Source: Acidimicrobiia bacterium (GTDB lineage Bacteria > Actinomycetota > Acidimicrobiia > Acidimicrobiales > CATQHL01). From it: 47,662 nt of DNA. The stretch is taken from NCBI GenBank assembly GCA_009835395.1, contig VXXM01000048.1:1-47662 (forward strand). The letters run 5' to 3'. The first letter of the stretch is position 1. Each line of letters starts with the position of its first letter. The notes under the pieces are model-generated. The model did not search any database, was not told where the DNA came from, and saw only the letters and a program-made list of their open reading frames with translations. Position numbers and translations under genes: made by a program. Below, piece after piece: positions 19,032-28,767 of the stretch.

Positions 19032-19968
19032 GTTCACCCGCAAACCGCTGGAGGGGCTGCTGCCGCTCATCCCCCTCAGCCTCGACGCCGACGAACGGAT
19101 CGACCTCGACGGCGTGCGTCACAGCATCGGGCTGGTGGCCGCCTCCGGGGCGCCGGGATGCATCGTCTTCGGATCGATGGGCCAGATGACCAACGTGTCG
19201 CCGGCGGAATACGACGCGGTGTGCGAAACGGCTGTGGCTGCTGGCCACGAAGGGGATCTGGCCGTGATCGTGGGCTCCACGGCCACGTACCAGCAGGAGG
19301 CCATCCGCCGGGCGCGCTACGCCGAGGCCTGCGGCGCCGACGGCTCGATGCTGGCCGCCCCCTACGCCCTGCCCGTCACACCGGAGTGGGCCATGAACTT
19401 CTTCGTGGAGGTTGCGGAGTCCCTCGACGGGGACATGGCGCTGATGCTCTACAACTACTCCCCGCTCAACGGCGTGAACATCTCGGCGGACATGTGGGGA
19501 CGGCTGCTCGAGGTGTCGAACATCAAGGCGATCAAGGAGTCGAACACGGCGCTGCCGCACTTCGACCAGGTGCTCATGACCATCGGCGACCGCGTCAACG
19601 TCTTCACCGGCAACGATCCGGCCTTCTTCCACGGCTCGATGCTGGGCGCCGTCGGCGCCACCGGCATCTTCTGCTGGGCCGGGATGCGGACCACCACCCG
19701 ATTCATCGACGAGTGCCGCAAGGGCAACCACAACGATGCCTGGGTGCGGCGCGCCTACGGCGCCCTGCAGCAACTCTCGGCGTCGATCCGCCGGCCGGAC
19801 ATGCCGCTCATGCTCAGCTACGAGCACGGCTACCTGAAGGCCGTCTCCGAGCTCGGCGGCGCCCGGCCGGGAGATCCCCGCAAGCCCTACGGACCGCTGC
19901 CGGACTTCGCCACGGCGCGGGTCGGCGAGGCGGCGCAGGCGCTGATCGCCATGGAAGCCGAAGAGTGA
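19024..19968 (+). CDS. DapA/N-acetylneuraminate lyase family aldolase
   Basis: A 314-residue class I aldolase of the dihydrodipicolinate synthase family (TIM barrel). The Schiff-base lysine is in NIKAIKESN and the conserved tyrosine in LMLYNYSP. The substrate loop, GTTGE in true DapA, reads GSMGQMTN, so the canonical paired threonines are absent. That argues against lysine biosynthesis and for a catabolic aldolase or decarboxylase-dehydratase. It overlaps the upstream Rossmann gene by 8 nt, and its stop overlaps the GTG of the next gene. The three proteins could degrade an amino- or keto-acid. Confidence 0.86.
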   Translation: MPEFTRKPLEGLLPLIPLSLDADERIDLDGVRHSIGLVAASGAPGCIVFGSMGQMTNVSPAEYDAVCETAVAAGHEGDLAVIVGSTATYQQEAIRRARYAEACGADGSMLAAPYALPVTPEWAMNFFVEVAESLDGDMALMLYNYSPLNGVNISADMWGRLLEVSNIKAIKESNTALPHFDQVLMTIGDRVNVFTGNDPAFFHGSMLGAVGATGIFCWAGMRTTTRFIDECRKGNHNDAWVRRAYGALQQLSASIRRPDMPLMLSYEHGYLKAVSELGGARPGDPRKPYGPLPDFATARVGEAAQALIAMEAEE

Positions 19969-21011
19969 CCGCCCCCGACCGCAGCCCGGGGGAGATCCTG
20001 GTCGTCTCCCGGCGTGAGGTCGAGGAGCTGCTCACCCCGGCGGCGACCCTGCAGCGCGTCCTCGACACGTTCACCTGGGTGGGGGAGGGTCTGGTCGACC
20101 AGACCAACCCGGTGAACCTGTGGGTGCACGACCGTACCGCTCCCGGCCCCGAGCCGCCCTTCGGATACGGCGTCGTGCAGGCCTTCCCGGCGCTGATCCG
20201 CCCTCTCGAGCGGGCGGCGCTGAAGTGGCTGAGCAGTTGGTCGGGCAACCCGCGCCGGTCGCTACCGGGCATCTCGGCGCTGGACCTCGTGACCGACGCC
20301 GACACCGGCATGCCGCTGGCGCTGGTGGACGGCACGTCGGTCACGAACATGCGCACCGGCGGCCACGCCGCGGTGGGCGCCAAGTTCCTGGCCCGCCCCG
20401 ACAGCAGCCATCTGGCGATCATCGGCTGCGGCAACGAGGGGCGCACCCACCTGTGGCTGCTGGCCGAGCTGTTCGACCTCGCACACGTCACGGCGTTCGA
20501 CATCGACGAGGCCGCCGCGACGCGCTTCGCCGCGGAGTCCACCGTGAAGCTCGGTGTCGAGGCCGGCATCGCCGCGAGCGTGGAGGAGGCCGTCGCCGGT
20601 GCCGACATCGTCTGTGTGGTCACCACGGCGCTGCGGCCGGTGCTCATGGAGCCCTGGATCTCCCCGGGCACCCACGTCTGCGCAGCCACGGGGTTCCGGG
20701 ACGTGGACCCGGCCTGCGCCCGGGCCTTCGACAAGTGGGTCGTCGGCTGGTACGGCCGTGACCTGGAATGGATAACCGGCGACGAGGTGGGCCGCATCGG
20801 CGGGCTGCAGGTTGGCCAACTCGGTCGGGGCGACATCCACGCCGACATCGCCACGGAGATCCTGCAAGGTCAGCGCCCGGGGAGGGAAGATCCCGCCGAA
20901 CGCACGATAATGACCCACATGGGCATGCCCGCACTCGACGCGGCCTGCGCGGCGCTGGTCTACGACCTGGCGCTGGAAGCGGGCGCAGGCACCTGGATCG
21001 AAGTGTTCTGA
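19965..21011 (+). CDS. Ornithine cyclodeaminase / mu-crystallin family protein
   Basis: A 348-residue NAD(H)-binding protein of the OCD/mu-crystallin family. Recognisable segments are NLWVHD, the substrate-binding SALDLVTDADTGMPLALVDG, TNMRTGGHAAVGAKFLA and the Rossmann motif IIGCGNEG near residue 150. The start is GTG 19965, overlapping the preceding stop (GTGA); an open frame extends far upstream only as a shadow of the aldolase gene. Family members deaminate ornithine, reduce cyclic ketimines, or make or break imino acids (alanine dehydrogenase, delta-1-pyrroline-2-carboxylate reductase). With a DapA-like aldolase upstream, an imine-reductase role is plausible but unproven. Confidence 0.85.
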   Translation: MTAPDRSPGEILVVSRREVEELLTPAATLQRVLDTFTWVGEGLVDQTNPVNLWVHDRTAPGPEPPFGYGVVQAFPALIRPLERAALKWLSSWSGNPRRSLPGISALDLVTDADTGMPLALVDGTSVTNMRTGGHAAVGAKFLARPDSSHLAIIGCGNEGRTHLWLLAELFDLAHVTAFDIDEAAATRFAAESTVKLGVEAGIAASVEEAVAGADIVCVVTTALRPVLMEPWISPGTHVCAATGFRDVDPACARAFDKWVVGWYGRDLEWITGDEVGRIGGLQVGQLGRGDIHADIATEILQGQRPGREDPAERTIMTHMGMPALDAACAALVYDLALEAGAGTWIEVF

Positions 21012-21014
21012 GCC

Positions 21015-21380
21015 ATGGCCGCACAGGTCGACATGGATCTGCTGAACGAGGCCCTGGACTTCGTGCGCCCGGCCCTGCAGTCAGACGGCGGCGATCTCAC
21101 GCTGCTGGGTGTCCGCGACGATGGCGTCGTGGAGATCGAGATGATCGGCGCCTGCCGCACCTGCCCGCTGTCGATGGTCACCCTCACCGCCGGCATCGAG
21201 GCAGTGCTGCTTCAGCGGGTCCCCGGCGTGACCGGTGTGGTCTCCCAACTCCCTGAGCCGGTCCAGTCCTCCAGTGCCCCCCCGTTCAGCCCGGCCGAGG
21301 CCCTGGCCGCCGCGGAGGCCGGCAAGTCGGCCCCCGCCCCGGTCAAACCCCCGCGCCGCCGCCTCCTGCGCCGCCACTGA
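21015..21380 (+). CDS. NifU-like C-terminal domain (Nfu) iron-sulfur protein
   Basis: A 121-residue protein whose first 80 residues form an Nfu domain: LDFVRPALQSDGGDLTLLGV and the CxxC cluster-ligand motif in GACRTCPLS (Cys47 and Cys50), followed by TAGIEAVLLQRVPGV. Nfu proteins carry or deliver Fe-S clusters. The last 40 residues are Ala/Pro-rich and end in an arginine patch (PPRRRLLRRH). The gene starts 3 nt after the OCD stop with a weak ribosome-binding site, so it is probably coupled to it. No other Fe-S assembly gene is nearby. Confidence 0.88.
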   Translation: MAAQVDMDLLNEALDFVRPALQSDGGDLTLLGVRDDGVVEIEMIGACRTCPLSMVTLTAGIEAVLLQRVPGVTGVVSQLPEPVQSSSAPPFSPAEALAAAEAGKSAPAPVKPPRRRLLRRH

Positions 21381-21401
21381 TCGGCAATCCGGTTCGGGCC
21401 T

Positions 21402-21434
21402 GCGGGCGAGGTGCTGCCTCGTTAACGGTGGCGG
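21402..21434. repeat. 33-bp direct repeat, copy 1
   Basis: Identical to 21553-21585; with one mismatch the match extends to 39 bp. It contains the hairpin CGAGG-TGCTG-CCTCG (21407-21421) followed by GTTAAC. It lies just after the Nfu stop and before the G/C homopolymer tract. Confidence 0.9.
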
Positions 21435-21530
21435 GGCCCCCCCCCGCCCCGCCGGGGGGGGGGGGGGGCCCCCCCGCCCCCCCGCCCCCCCGGGGGGGGG
21501 GGGCCCCCCCCCCCCCCCCCCGAGGGGGAA
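21435..21530. repeat. Homopolymeric G/C low-complexity tract
   Basis: Alternating long runs of C and G (including about 15 G, 12 G and 18 C) with almost no other base. The tract lies between the convergent Nfu and binding-protein genes. It is either a genuine unstable GC repeat or an assembly/sequencing artefact; the similar tail at the window's 3' end favours artefact. Reading frames across it are not credible genes. Confidence 0.85.
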
Positions 21531-21552
21531 ACACCCGGCGGACGGCCCGCGA

Positions 21553-21585
21553 GCGGGCGAGGTGCTGCCTCGTTAACGGTGGCGG
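21553..21585. repeat. 33-bp direct repeat, copy 2
   Basis: Second copy of the 21402-21434 repeat, 151 bp away, on the other side of the homopolymer tract. The internal hairpin is at 21558-21572. Confidence 0.9.
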
Positions 21586-21637
21586 CGCCCCGCCTCGACC
21601 CTCGGGGGATCGGGCGGAGCGCCGCTTCGGCCCTCAG

Positions 21638-21666
21638 CCGGGGGGCGGGGCGTACCCGCCCCCCGG
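21638..21666 (-). terminator. Strong GC hairpin after the solute-binding protein gene
   Basis: A perfect 12-bp inverted repeat, CCGGGGGGCGGG (21638-21649) and CCCGCCCCCCGG (21655-21666), with a 5-nt loop. It starts 10 nt after the stop codon at 21677 in transcription direction. No T-tract follows, as is common for high-GC terminators. Confidence 0.6.
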
Positions 21667-21676
21667 CGTCAGTTGA

Positions 21677-23620
21677 CTACTCGGCCGGTCTCAGGCCGGC
21701 GAGGCGTGGGATGGCGTTCGGGTAAAGCACGAAGCCCTCGACCGTGTCGCGCATGGCGATCTTGTAGTCGGGCAGCGCCAGGAACACCCACGGGGCGTCG
21801 TCCACGATGATGCGCTGGGCCTCCTCGAAAGTCCTGGCCCGCTCCTCGCGGTCGAGGATCCCCCAACCCTCGTTGATGATCTGGTCGACCCGCTCGTTCA
21901 CGTACTGGGTGTAGTTGCCGAACACGCCCGACAGCAGGAACACCGACAGGGTGTAGTTGGGATCGTCGATCCAGGGCAGGCCCTCGTCGATGAACATCTG
22001 CATCCGGTTCTCGCCCACCTTGCGCTCGGCGTAGACCGGCGAAGCCAGCTTCTCGATCTCCACGTCCATGCCGATGTCGGCGAGGTGCGACTGGATGCGC
22101 ACGGCGATCAACTCGTGCTCGCCCTTGGCGGCGTCGATCGACAGCACCACCGGGGAGCCGTCGTAGGAGCTTCCGTCCAGCAGCTCCTGCGCCTTGGCGA
22201 CGTCGCGCCGGTAGCCGATGCTGTCGCCGAGGCTCGAGTACGAGCCGGGGGCGATGGGACCGTAGAGGCGCTGGGCCTCGCCCTTGTAGACGTTGTTCAG
22301 GATGTCGTCGTAGTCCACGGCGTAGGACACGGCCTGGCGCACCGTCTTGTCGTCGAACGGGGCGATCCTGTTGCCCATGCCCATGTAGGCCAGGTTCTTG
22401 GATGGGAACCGCTGAACGTTGACACCTTCGGCACCCTCGAGGGCGGCGAAGTCCTCGGTGCCGAGGGCGATGGCCACGTCGATCACGCCCGCCTTCAGCA
22501 ACTGCACGCGCTCGGCGTTGGACGGGATGATCTTCCAGATGATCCTGTCGTAGGCCTGCGGCTCGAAGGAGTAGTTCTCGCGCGCCTCGAAGACGACCTC
22601 CTGGTCGGGTATCCGGCTGACGAGGCGGAACGGACCGCTGGCGTTGTCCACGTTGCGGGAGAAGTACTCCATGGCCCACGGGTCGTCCTCGGTGGCGTTC
22701 TCCAGGATGACCTTCGGGTCGATGATCGCCGAGGACGTCATGTAGAAGTGCTCCATCACCATCGGGCTGGCCTCGCTGGAGGTGAACCGGAGGGTGTACT
22801 TGTCGAGCACCTCGGGCGGCTCCTGGATGAAGGCGATGTTGCGCAGCAGCCAGTTGGCCCCGCCGGGCGTGTTGAGGTTTCGCTCGGTCATGAAGCGCAC
22901 CGTCTCGGCGGTGACCTCGGTGCCGTCGTCGAAGAGGACGCCCGGGCGCACCTTGATGGTGTAGGTGAGCCCGTCTTCGTGCGCCTCCCAGGACTCGAAG
23001 TAGCGGGGCATCAGGTCGCCAGCTGCGCCGATGAGAGCGCCGTTCTGCTCGACGGTCCTGTGGAGGACGGGCGGCTCGTACACCAACTCGAGCGCCTCGT
23101 GCGCGCGGATGAAGTTGGCGCAGCACGTGTCCAGCGTCTCGATGTCGCCCGGCACGCCGACGACCAGGACGCGTTCGGTGTCTTCTGCCGGCGGCGGCGC
23201 AGGCGCCGCGGTCTGGGCCTCGGCCGCCTCGACGGCGGCTGCTGCTGCCGCGGCGGCGTCGTCCGCCTCGGCCTGCGCGGCGGCGGCGTCGGCTCGGGCC
23301 GACTCGGCTGCGGCCTGGGCGGCGGCCAGGTCGGCCTCGGCCTGCGCCACGGCTGCTTGGTTGCCCTCGGCGGTGGCCTGCGCCAGCGCCGCGGCGGCGG
23401 CCGCGGTATCGGCTGCGGCCTGCGCCTCCCGCGCCTTGGCGGCTGCGGCCTGCGCGTCGGCCAGCGCCACGCCGGCGTCGGATTCGGCGGCCTGCGCCTC
23501 GGCCATGGCGCTGGCGGCGGTGTCCGAGGCGCCGTCGTCGGCGGCGCAGGACGCCGCCACCAGCATCAGCCCCAGCAGCGCCACCAGCCAGCGGCGGCGA
23601 GTTCGTACGAGATCACGCAT
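21677..23620 (-). CDS. Family-5 extracellular solute-binding lipoprotein with Ala-rich helical linker (paralog 1)
   Basis: A 647-residue exported lipoprotein, about 100 residues longer than usual for peptide/nickel-type (SBP_bac_5) binding proteins. Residues 1-25 form a signal peptide (RRRWLVALLGLMLVAASC) with the lipid-anchor Cys. Residues about 30-140 are extremely Ala-rich with regular Glu/Gln/Asp/Lys, probably a long helix or coiled coil, ending in a Pro-rich hinge. The binding domain starts at VLVVGVPGDIETLD, followed by an adjacent Cys pair (TCC), and contains family segments such as DGTEVTAETV, FDDKTVRQAVSYAVD and SIDAAKGEHELIAVR. ATG 23620 has GGGGAG upstream. No permease genes adjoin it. 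Confidence 0.88.
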   Translation of the reverse strand: MRDLVRTRRRWLVALLGLMLVAASCAADDGASDTAASAMAEAQAAESDAGVALADAQAAAAKAREAQAAADTAAAAAALAQATAEGNQAAVAQAEADLAAAQAAAESARADAAAAQAEADDAAAAAAAAVEAAEAQTAAPAPPPAEDTERVLVVGVPGDIETLDTCCANFIRAHEALELVYEPPVLHRTVEQNGALIGAAGDLMPRYFESWEAHEDGLTYTIKVRPGVLFDDGTEVTAETVRFMTERNLNTPGGANWLLRNIAFIQEPPEVLDKYTLRFTSSEASPMVMEHFYMTSSAIIDPKVILENATEDDPWAMEYFSRNVDNASGPFRLVSRIPDQEVVFEARENYSFEPQAYDRIIWKIIPSNAERVQLLKAGVIDVAIALGTEDFAALEGAEGVNVQRFPSKNLAYMGMGNRIAPFDDKTVRQAVSYAVDYDDILNNVYKGEAQRLYGPIAPGSYSSLGDSIGYRRDVAKAQELLDGSSYDGSPVVLSIDAAKGEHELIAVRIQSHLADIGMDVEIEKLASPVYAERKVGENRMQMFIDEGLPWIDDPNYTLSVFLLSGVFGNYTQYVNERVDQIINEGWGILDREERARTFEEAQRIIVDDAPWVFLALPDYKIAMRDTVEGFVLYPNAIPRLAGLRPAE

Positions 23621-23693
23621 AGGTTCTCCCCCTCGTGTGAGCAGCGCCTCCTCGGCGCACGTGATTGAAGTGCCGGGCGAGCCGGCGGGCCGC

Positions 23694-23699
23694 ATGTTA
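23694..23699 (-). promoter_or_regulatory. Possible -10 element (TAACAT) of paralog 1
   Basis: On the minus strand TAACAT lies 73 nt before ATG 23620, in the gap between the two binding-protein genes. It fits TAnnnT. The corresponding upstream hexamer (GGAACG, 17-nt spacer) is not a standard -35. Confidence 0.35.
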
Positions 23700-23841
23700 G
23701 CGCCGCTCTCCCGGCCCGTTCCTGCCCGGACCCGAAGCGGTGCACCGGTGTGGCTGACTCGACGCATGGGCCGAAAAAGGCGGCGGCGCCCCACCCAGAC
23801 CTTCGGTCCTCGGGCGGGGCGCCGCTCGGTTGGTCGGATCA

Positions 23842-23861
23842 GCGTGGGCCGGAGCCCACGC
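23842..23861 (-). terminator. Hairpin after the second solute-binding protein gene
   Basis: GCGTGGGC-CGGA-GCCCACGC, a perfect 8-bp stem with a 4-nt loop, begins 11 nt after the stop at 23873 in transcription direction. It separates the two paralogous genes, which therefore look like separate transcription units. Confidence 0.6.
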
Positions 23862-23872
23862 GTGACCTCAAA

Positions 23873-25825
23873 TCACTGGTCCAGTGGGTACAGATCCGCC
23901 AGGCGCGGGATCTCGTTCGGGTAGAGCGCGAAGCCCCCGATGTCGTCCCGCAGGGCGATCTTGTAGTCCGGCTGTGCCAGGAACGCCCACGGCGCCTCTT
24001 CGCTGATGATGCGCTGGGCCTCCTCGAACATGGCCCGGCGGGCCGCCGGGTCCTTCTCGGCCCAACCGCCTGCGATGATCGCGTCGACACGCTCGTTGGA
24101 GTAGTCGGCGTAGTTGCCGAACACACCCGACTCCAGTGTCAGCGACAGCTCGTAGTTGGGATCGTCGATCCAGGCCAGGCCCTCGTCAACGAACATCTGC
24201 AGCTGCTTGCCGACCTTGCGCTCGGCGAACACGGTTGCGGTCAGCACCTCGATCTCCACGTTCAGGCCGATCTCGGCGAGATGCGACTGGACGCGCACGG
24301 CGATCAGCTCGTGCTCGCCCTTGGCGGCGTCGATCGAGAGCGTCACCGGGGTGCCGTCGTAGCCGGCCTCGGCCAGCAGCTCCGTGGCCCTGTCCACGTC
24401 ACGGTCGTAGCCGATCTGGTCACCGATCGACAACACGGAGCCGTTGGGGATGGGGCCGCGTAGGCGCTGTGCCTCGCCCTTGTAGACGTTGGTGAGGATG
24501 TCCTCGTAGTCGATGCCGTAGGACACCGCCTGGCGCATCAGCACGTTGTCGAACGGGGCGATCTTGTTGCCCATACCCACGTAGGCCTTGTTCTTGGACG
24601 GGAAGCGCTGCACGACGACTCCGTCGACACCCTCGAGGGCGGCGAAGTCCTCGGTGCCGAGGCCGATGGCCACGTCGATGACGCCGGCCGCCAGCAACTG
24701 CACACGCTCGGCGTTGGACGGGATGATCTTCCAGATGATCTTGTCGTAGGCCCGTTCCTCGCCCCAGTAGTTCTCGCGCTTCTCGAAGACGACTTCCTGG
24801 TCGGGCAGCCAGCTGGCGATCCGGTAGGGGCCGCTGGGGTTCTCCACGTTGGTGGCGAAGTGCTCCAGAGCCCACGGGTCGTCGTCGGTGGCGTACTTCT
24901 CGACCACCGCCGGATCGACCGGCACCGAGGAGGTCATGTAGAACTGCTGCATCACCATCGGGCTCGGCGCGTTGGCCGTGAACTGCACGGTGTAGCGGTC
25001 GATCACCTCGGGCGCCTCGTCGATGAAGGCGATGTTCGTCAGCAGCCAGGCGCCGCCGCCGGGCGTGTTGAGGTTCCGGTCGACCCAGAAGCGCACCGTC
25101 TCGGCGGTGACCTCGGTGCCGTCGTCGAAGGTCACGCCCTCGCGGATGTGGACGGTGTAGGTCACCCCGTCGGGGTGCTCCTCCCAGGACTCGAAGTAGA
25201 CCGGTGCCACTTGGTCGGCCACGGCGACGAGGGCGCCGTCCTGGTCCACGATCGGGTGAATGACCGGCGTGTCGGACACGATCAACTGGGCCTCGTGGCC
25301 GCGGATGACGTTGGTGCAGCACGGGTCCAGCGTCTGGATGTCACCGGGCACGCCCACGGTGAGGATGAGTTCCTCCTCCTCCTCGTCCATCGGTTCCGGT
25401 GCGGCCGCCGCGGCCTCGGCCTCTGCGGCGGCCTCTGCGGCGGCCTCTGCGGCCCCGCGCGCCTGGTCCGCCTCGGCCTGTGCGGCTGCGGCATCCGAGC
25501 GGGCCTCCTCGGCGGCGGCCTGGGCGGCTGCCAGGTCGGCCTCAGCGGCCGCCACGGCTGCCTGGTTGCCCTCGGCGGTGGCCTGCGCCAGCGCCGCGGC
25601 TGCGGCTGCCGTGTCGGCTGCGGCCTGTGCCTCCCGCGCCTTGGCGGCTGCGGCCTGCGCGTCGGCCAGTGCGACCTCGGCGTCGGACTGGGCGCTCTGC
25701 GCCTCGGTCATCGCGCTGGCAGCGGTGTCGGAGGCGCCGTCGTCGGCAGCGCACGAGGCTGCGACCAGCATTATCCCCAACAGCGCCAGCAGCCAGCGCT
25801 TTCGAACTCCAATACTCCCGCGCAT
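23873..25825 (-). CDS. Family-5 extracellular solute-binding lipoprotein with Ala-rich helical linker (paralog 2)
   Basis: A 650-residue lipoprotein, tandem paralog of the preceding gene with the same architecture: signal peptide and lipobox (LLGIMLVAASC), an Ala-rich stretch at about residues 30-145 that ends in a run of Glu (DEEEEE), then the binding domain from LTVGVPGDIQTLD with an adjacent Cys pair (PCC). By eye the leader and linker are nearly identical to paralog 1, whereas the binding domains have clearly diverged, so the ligands may differ. I chose ATG 25825 because GGGAGA lies 4-5 nt upstream; an in-frame ATG at 25837 lacks one. It probably delivers peptides or similar solutes to a Dpp/Opp permease encoded elsewhere. 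Confidence 0.88.
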   Translation of the reverse strand: MRGSIGVRKRWLLALLGIMLVAASCAADDGASDTAASAMTEAQSAQSDAEVALADAQAAAAKAREAQAAADTAAAAAALAQATAEGNQAAVAAAEADLAAAQAAAEEARSDAAAAQAEADQARGAAEAAAEAAAEAEAAAAAPEPMDEEEEELILTVGVPGDIQTLDPCCTNVIRGHEAQLIVSDTPVIHPIVDQDGALVAVADQVAPVYFESWEEHPDGVTYTVHIREGVTFDDGTEVTAETVRFWVDRNLNTPGGGAWLLTNIAFIDEAPEVIDRYTVQFTANAPSPMVMQQFYMTSSVPVDPAVVEKYATDDDPWALEHFATNVENPSGPYRIASWLPDQEVVFEKRENYWGEERAYDKIIWKIIPSNAERVQLLAAGVIDVAIGLGTEDFAALEGVDGVVVQRFPSKNKAYVGMGNKIAPFDNVLMRQAVSYGIDYEDILTNVYKGEAQRLRGPIPNGSVLSIGDQIGYDRDVDRATELLAEAGYDGTPVTLSIDAAKGEHELIAVRVQSHLAEIGLNVEIEVLTATVFAERKVGKQLQMFVDEGLAWIDDPNYELSLTLESGVFGNYADYSNERVDAIIAGGWAEKDPAARRAMFEEAQRIISEEAPWAFLAQPDYKIALRDDIGGFALYPNEIPRLADLYPLDQ

Positions 25826-25913
25826 ACTGTCTCCCATCTGTTCGTTGAGGCCGCATCGGGCGCTCCGGTCGAATGCGCGCCGTTCCCGCCCACCCGGCGA
25901 AAACGACCAGTGC

Positions 25914-25919
25914 ATGGTA
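25914..25919 (-). promoter_or_regulatory. Possible -10 element (TACCAT) of paralog 2
   Basis: Minus-strand TACCAT lies 88 nt before ATG 25825, just after the gpmA stop. It fits the TAnnnT pattern; no convincing -35. Confidence 0.35.
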
Positions 25920-25927
25920 GCCGCAGG

Positions 25928-26641
25928 TCAGCGAATAGTCACAAAACGCTCGGTCAACTCCGCGCGGCGGGCGGGACGCATATCGGGTCCGATCTCGTAG
26001 GCGATCGGCACCCCGGTGGGGATCTCCACGCCGGCAATGCCCGCGTCGGGGACGTTCTCGAGGTGTTTGACGAGCGCCCGCAGGCTGTTGCCGTGGGCCG
26101 CCACCAGCACGCGGCGGTAGGCCCGCAGGTCGGCTCCCAGCGGCCCCTCCCAGTAGGGGAGCAGGCGAGCCAGCACGTCGGCCAGCGACTCGCACCGGGG
26201 CATCTCGCCGGCCGCCAGGTCGGCGTAACGGGGATCCGAGACGGGGTTCCACGGGTTGTCGGGACGGATCGGCGGCGGTGCCGTGGCGAAACTGCGCCGC
26301 CACAGCCTGACCTGCTCGGCGCCGTGGCGGGCCGCTGTCTCGGCCTTGTCGAGTCCGGTCAGGTCGCCGTAGTGACGCTCGTTGAGACGCCAGTGCCGCC
26401 GCACGGGGATGCCCCCGCAACCCACCTCGGCCAGGGCCAAGGTGCAGGTATCGATGGCCCTGGTCTGTAGCGAGGTGTGGGCCACGTCGGGGTGGATCCC
26501 GGCGGCTGCCAGCGCTCGCCCCGCGGCGACGGCCTCCTCACGGCCCTGTGGCGAGAGGGGGCTGTCGTACCAGCCGGTGAAGCGGTTCTGGAGGTTCCAG
26601 GTGCTCTGTCCATGGCGGAGCAGGATCAGGTTTGCGGTCAT
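25928..26641 (-). CDS. gpmA: 2,3-bisphosphoglycerate-dependent phosphoglycerate mutase
   Basis: A 237-residue glycolytic enzyme interconverting 3- and 2-phosphoglycerate in the cytoplasm. The phosphorylated His10 is in LLRHGQSTWN. The dPGM-specific segments RFTGWYDSPLSPQG, RAIDTC, ERHYGDLTGLDKAE and the second catalytic His in AAHGNSLRAL are all present, which separates it from generic phosphatases of the same fold. Length is near the family norm. It is monocistronic by appearance: a -10-like TAGGGT lies 57 nt upstream, and it runs divergently from dnaK. Confidence 0.93.
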   Translation of the reverse strand: MTANLILLRHGQSTWNLQNRFTGWYDSPLSPQGREEAVAAGRALAAAGIHPDVAHTSLQTRAIDTCTLALAEVGCGGIPVRRHWRLNERHYGDLTGLDKAETAARHGAEQVRLWRRSFATAPPPIRPDNPWNPVSDPRYADLAAGEMPRCESLADVLARLLPYWEGPLGADLRAYRRVLVAAHGNSLRALVKHLENVPDAGIAGVEIPTGVPIAYEIGPDMRPARRAELTERFVTIR

Positions 26642-26698
26642 CGGGTCCGTCCGGAGAACGACTCTGGGGGGACGGCGCCCGGCCGTCCATCGCCGATG

Positions 26699-26704
26699 AC
26701 CCTA
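26699..26704 (-). promoter_or_regulatory. Possible -10 element (TAGGGT) of gpmA
   Basis: Minus-strand TAGGGT lies 57 nt before the gpmA start, in the 290-bp gap shared with dnaK. It fits the recurrent TAnnnT pattern. Confidence 0.35.
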
Positions 26705-26830
26705 CCCAGGACTCCGGCGGGGATGGCCGGGGCGCCGGCGGGAAGATTTGGGCCGCTGCCGGTGTTGAACCTGTTGTCCGGTCCGCTCGTGGGCGCCTTT
26801 CGGGCGAACGGCAGGCGAACCGGGCCTCGG

Positions 26831-26836
26831 TAGCCT
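26831..26836 (+). promoter_or_regulatory. Probable -10 element (TAGCCT) of the dnaK operon
   Basis: TAGCCT lies 95 nt before the dnaK ATG. The 26642-26931 gap otherwise holds only GC-rich DNA; I looked for CIRCE (TTAGCACTC/GAGTGCTAA) and HAIR (CTTGAGT/ACTCAAG) operators and found neither. Confidence 0.4.
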
Positions 26837-26931
26837 GCTTCGGGACGAGGCAGTAGGCGCCGCAGGACATGGCAGAGTCTCGCCGGTCCGACGTGAGGAC
26901 CGTCGAGAGGACTTCGGAGAGGTAACGCAGA

Positions 26932-28763
<1,832 letters not shown>

Positions 28764-28767
<4 letters not shown>

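Noticed and set aside
21235..21676. Gly/Pro-rich frames through the homopolymer tract
   Set aside because: Their length comes only from C and G runs; no start context or family similarity, and the tract itself may be an artefact.
22085..23668. 527-codon plus-strand frame opposite the first binding protein
   Set aside because: Gly/Arg/Val low-complexity shadow; the minus-strand gene has signal peptide, lipobox and family motifs.
26642..26931. CIRCE or HAIR heat-shock operator upstream of dnaK
   Set aside because: Neither TTAGCACTC/GAGTGCTAA nor CTTGAGT/ACTCAAG arms could be found on either strand.
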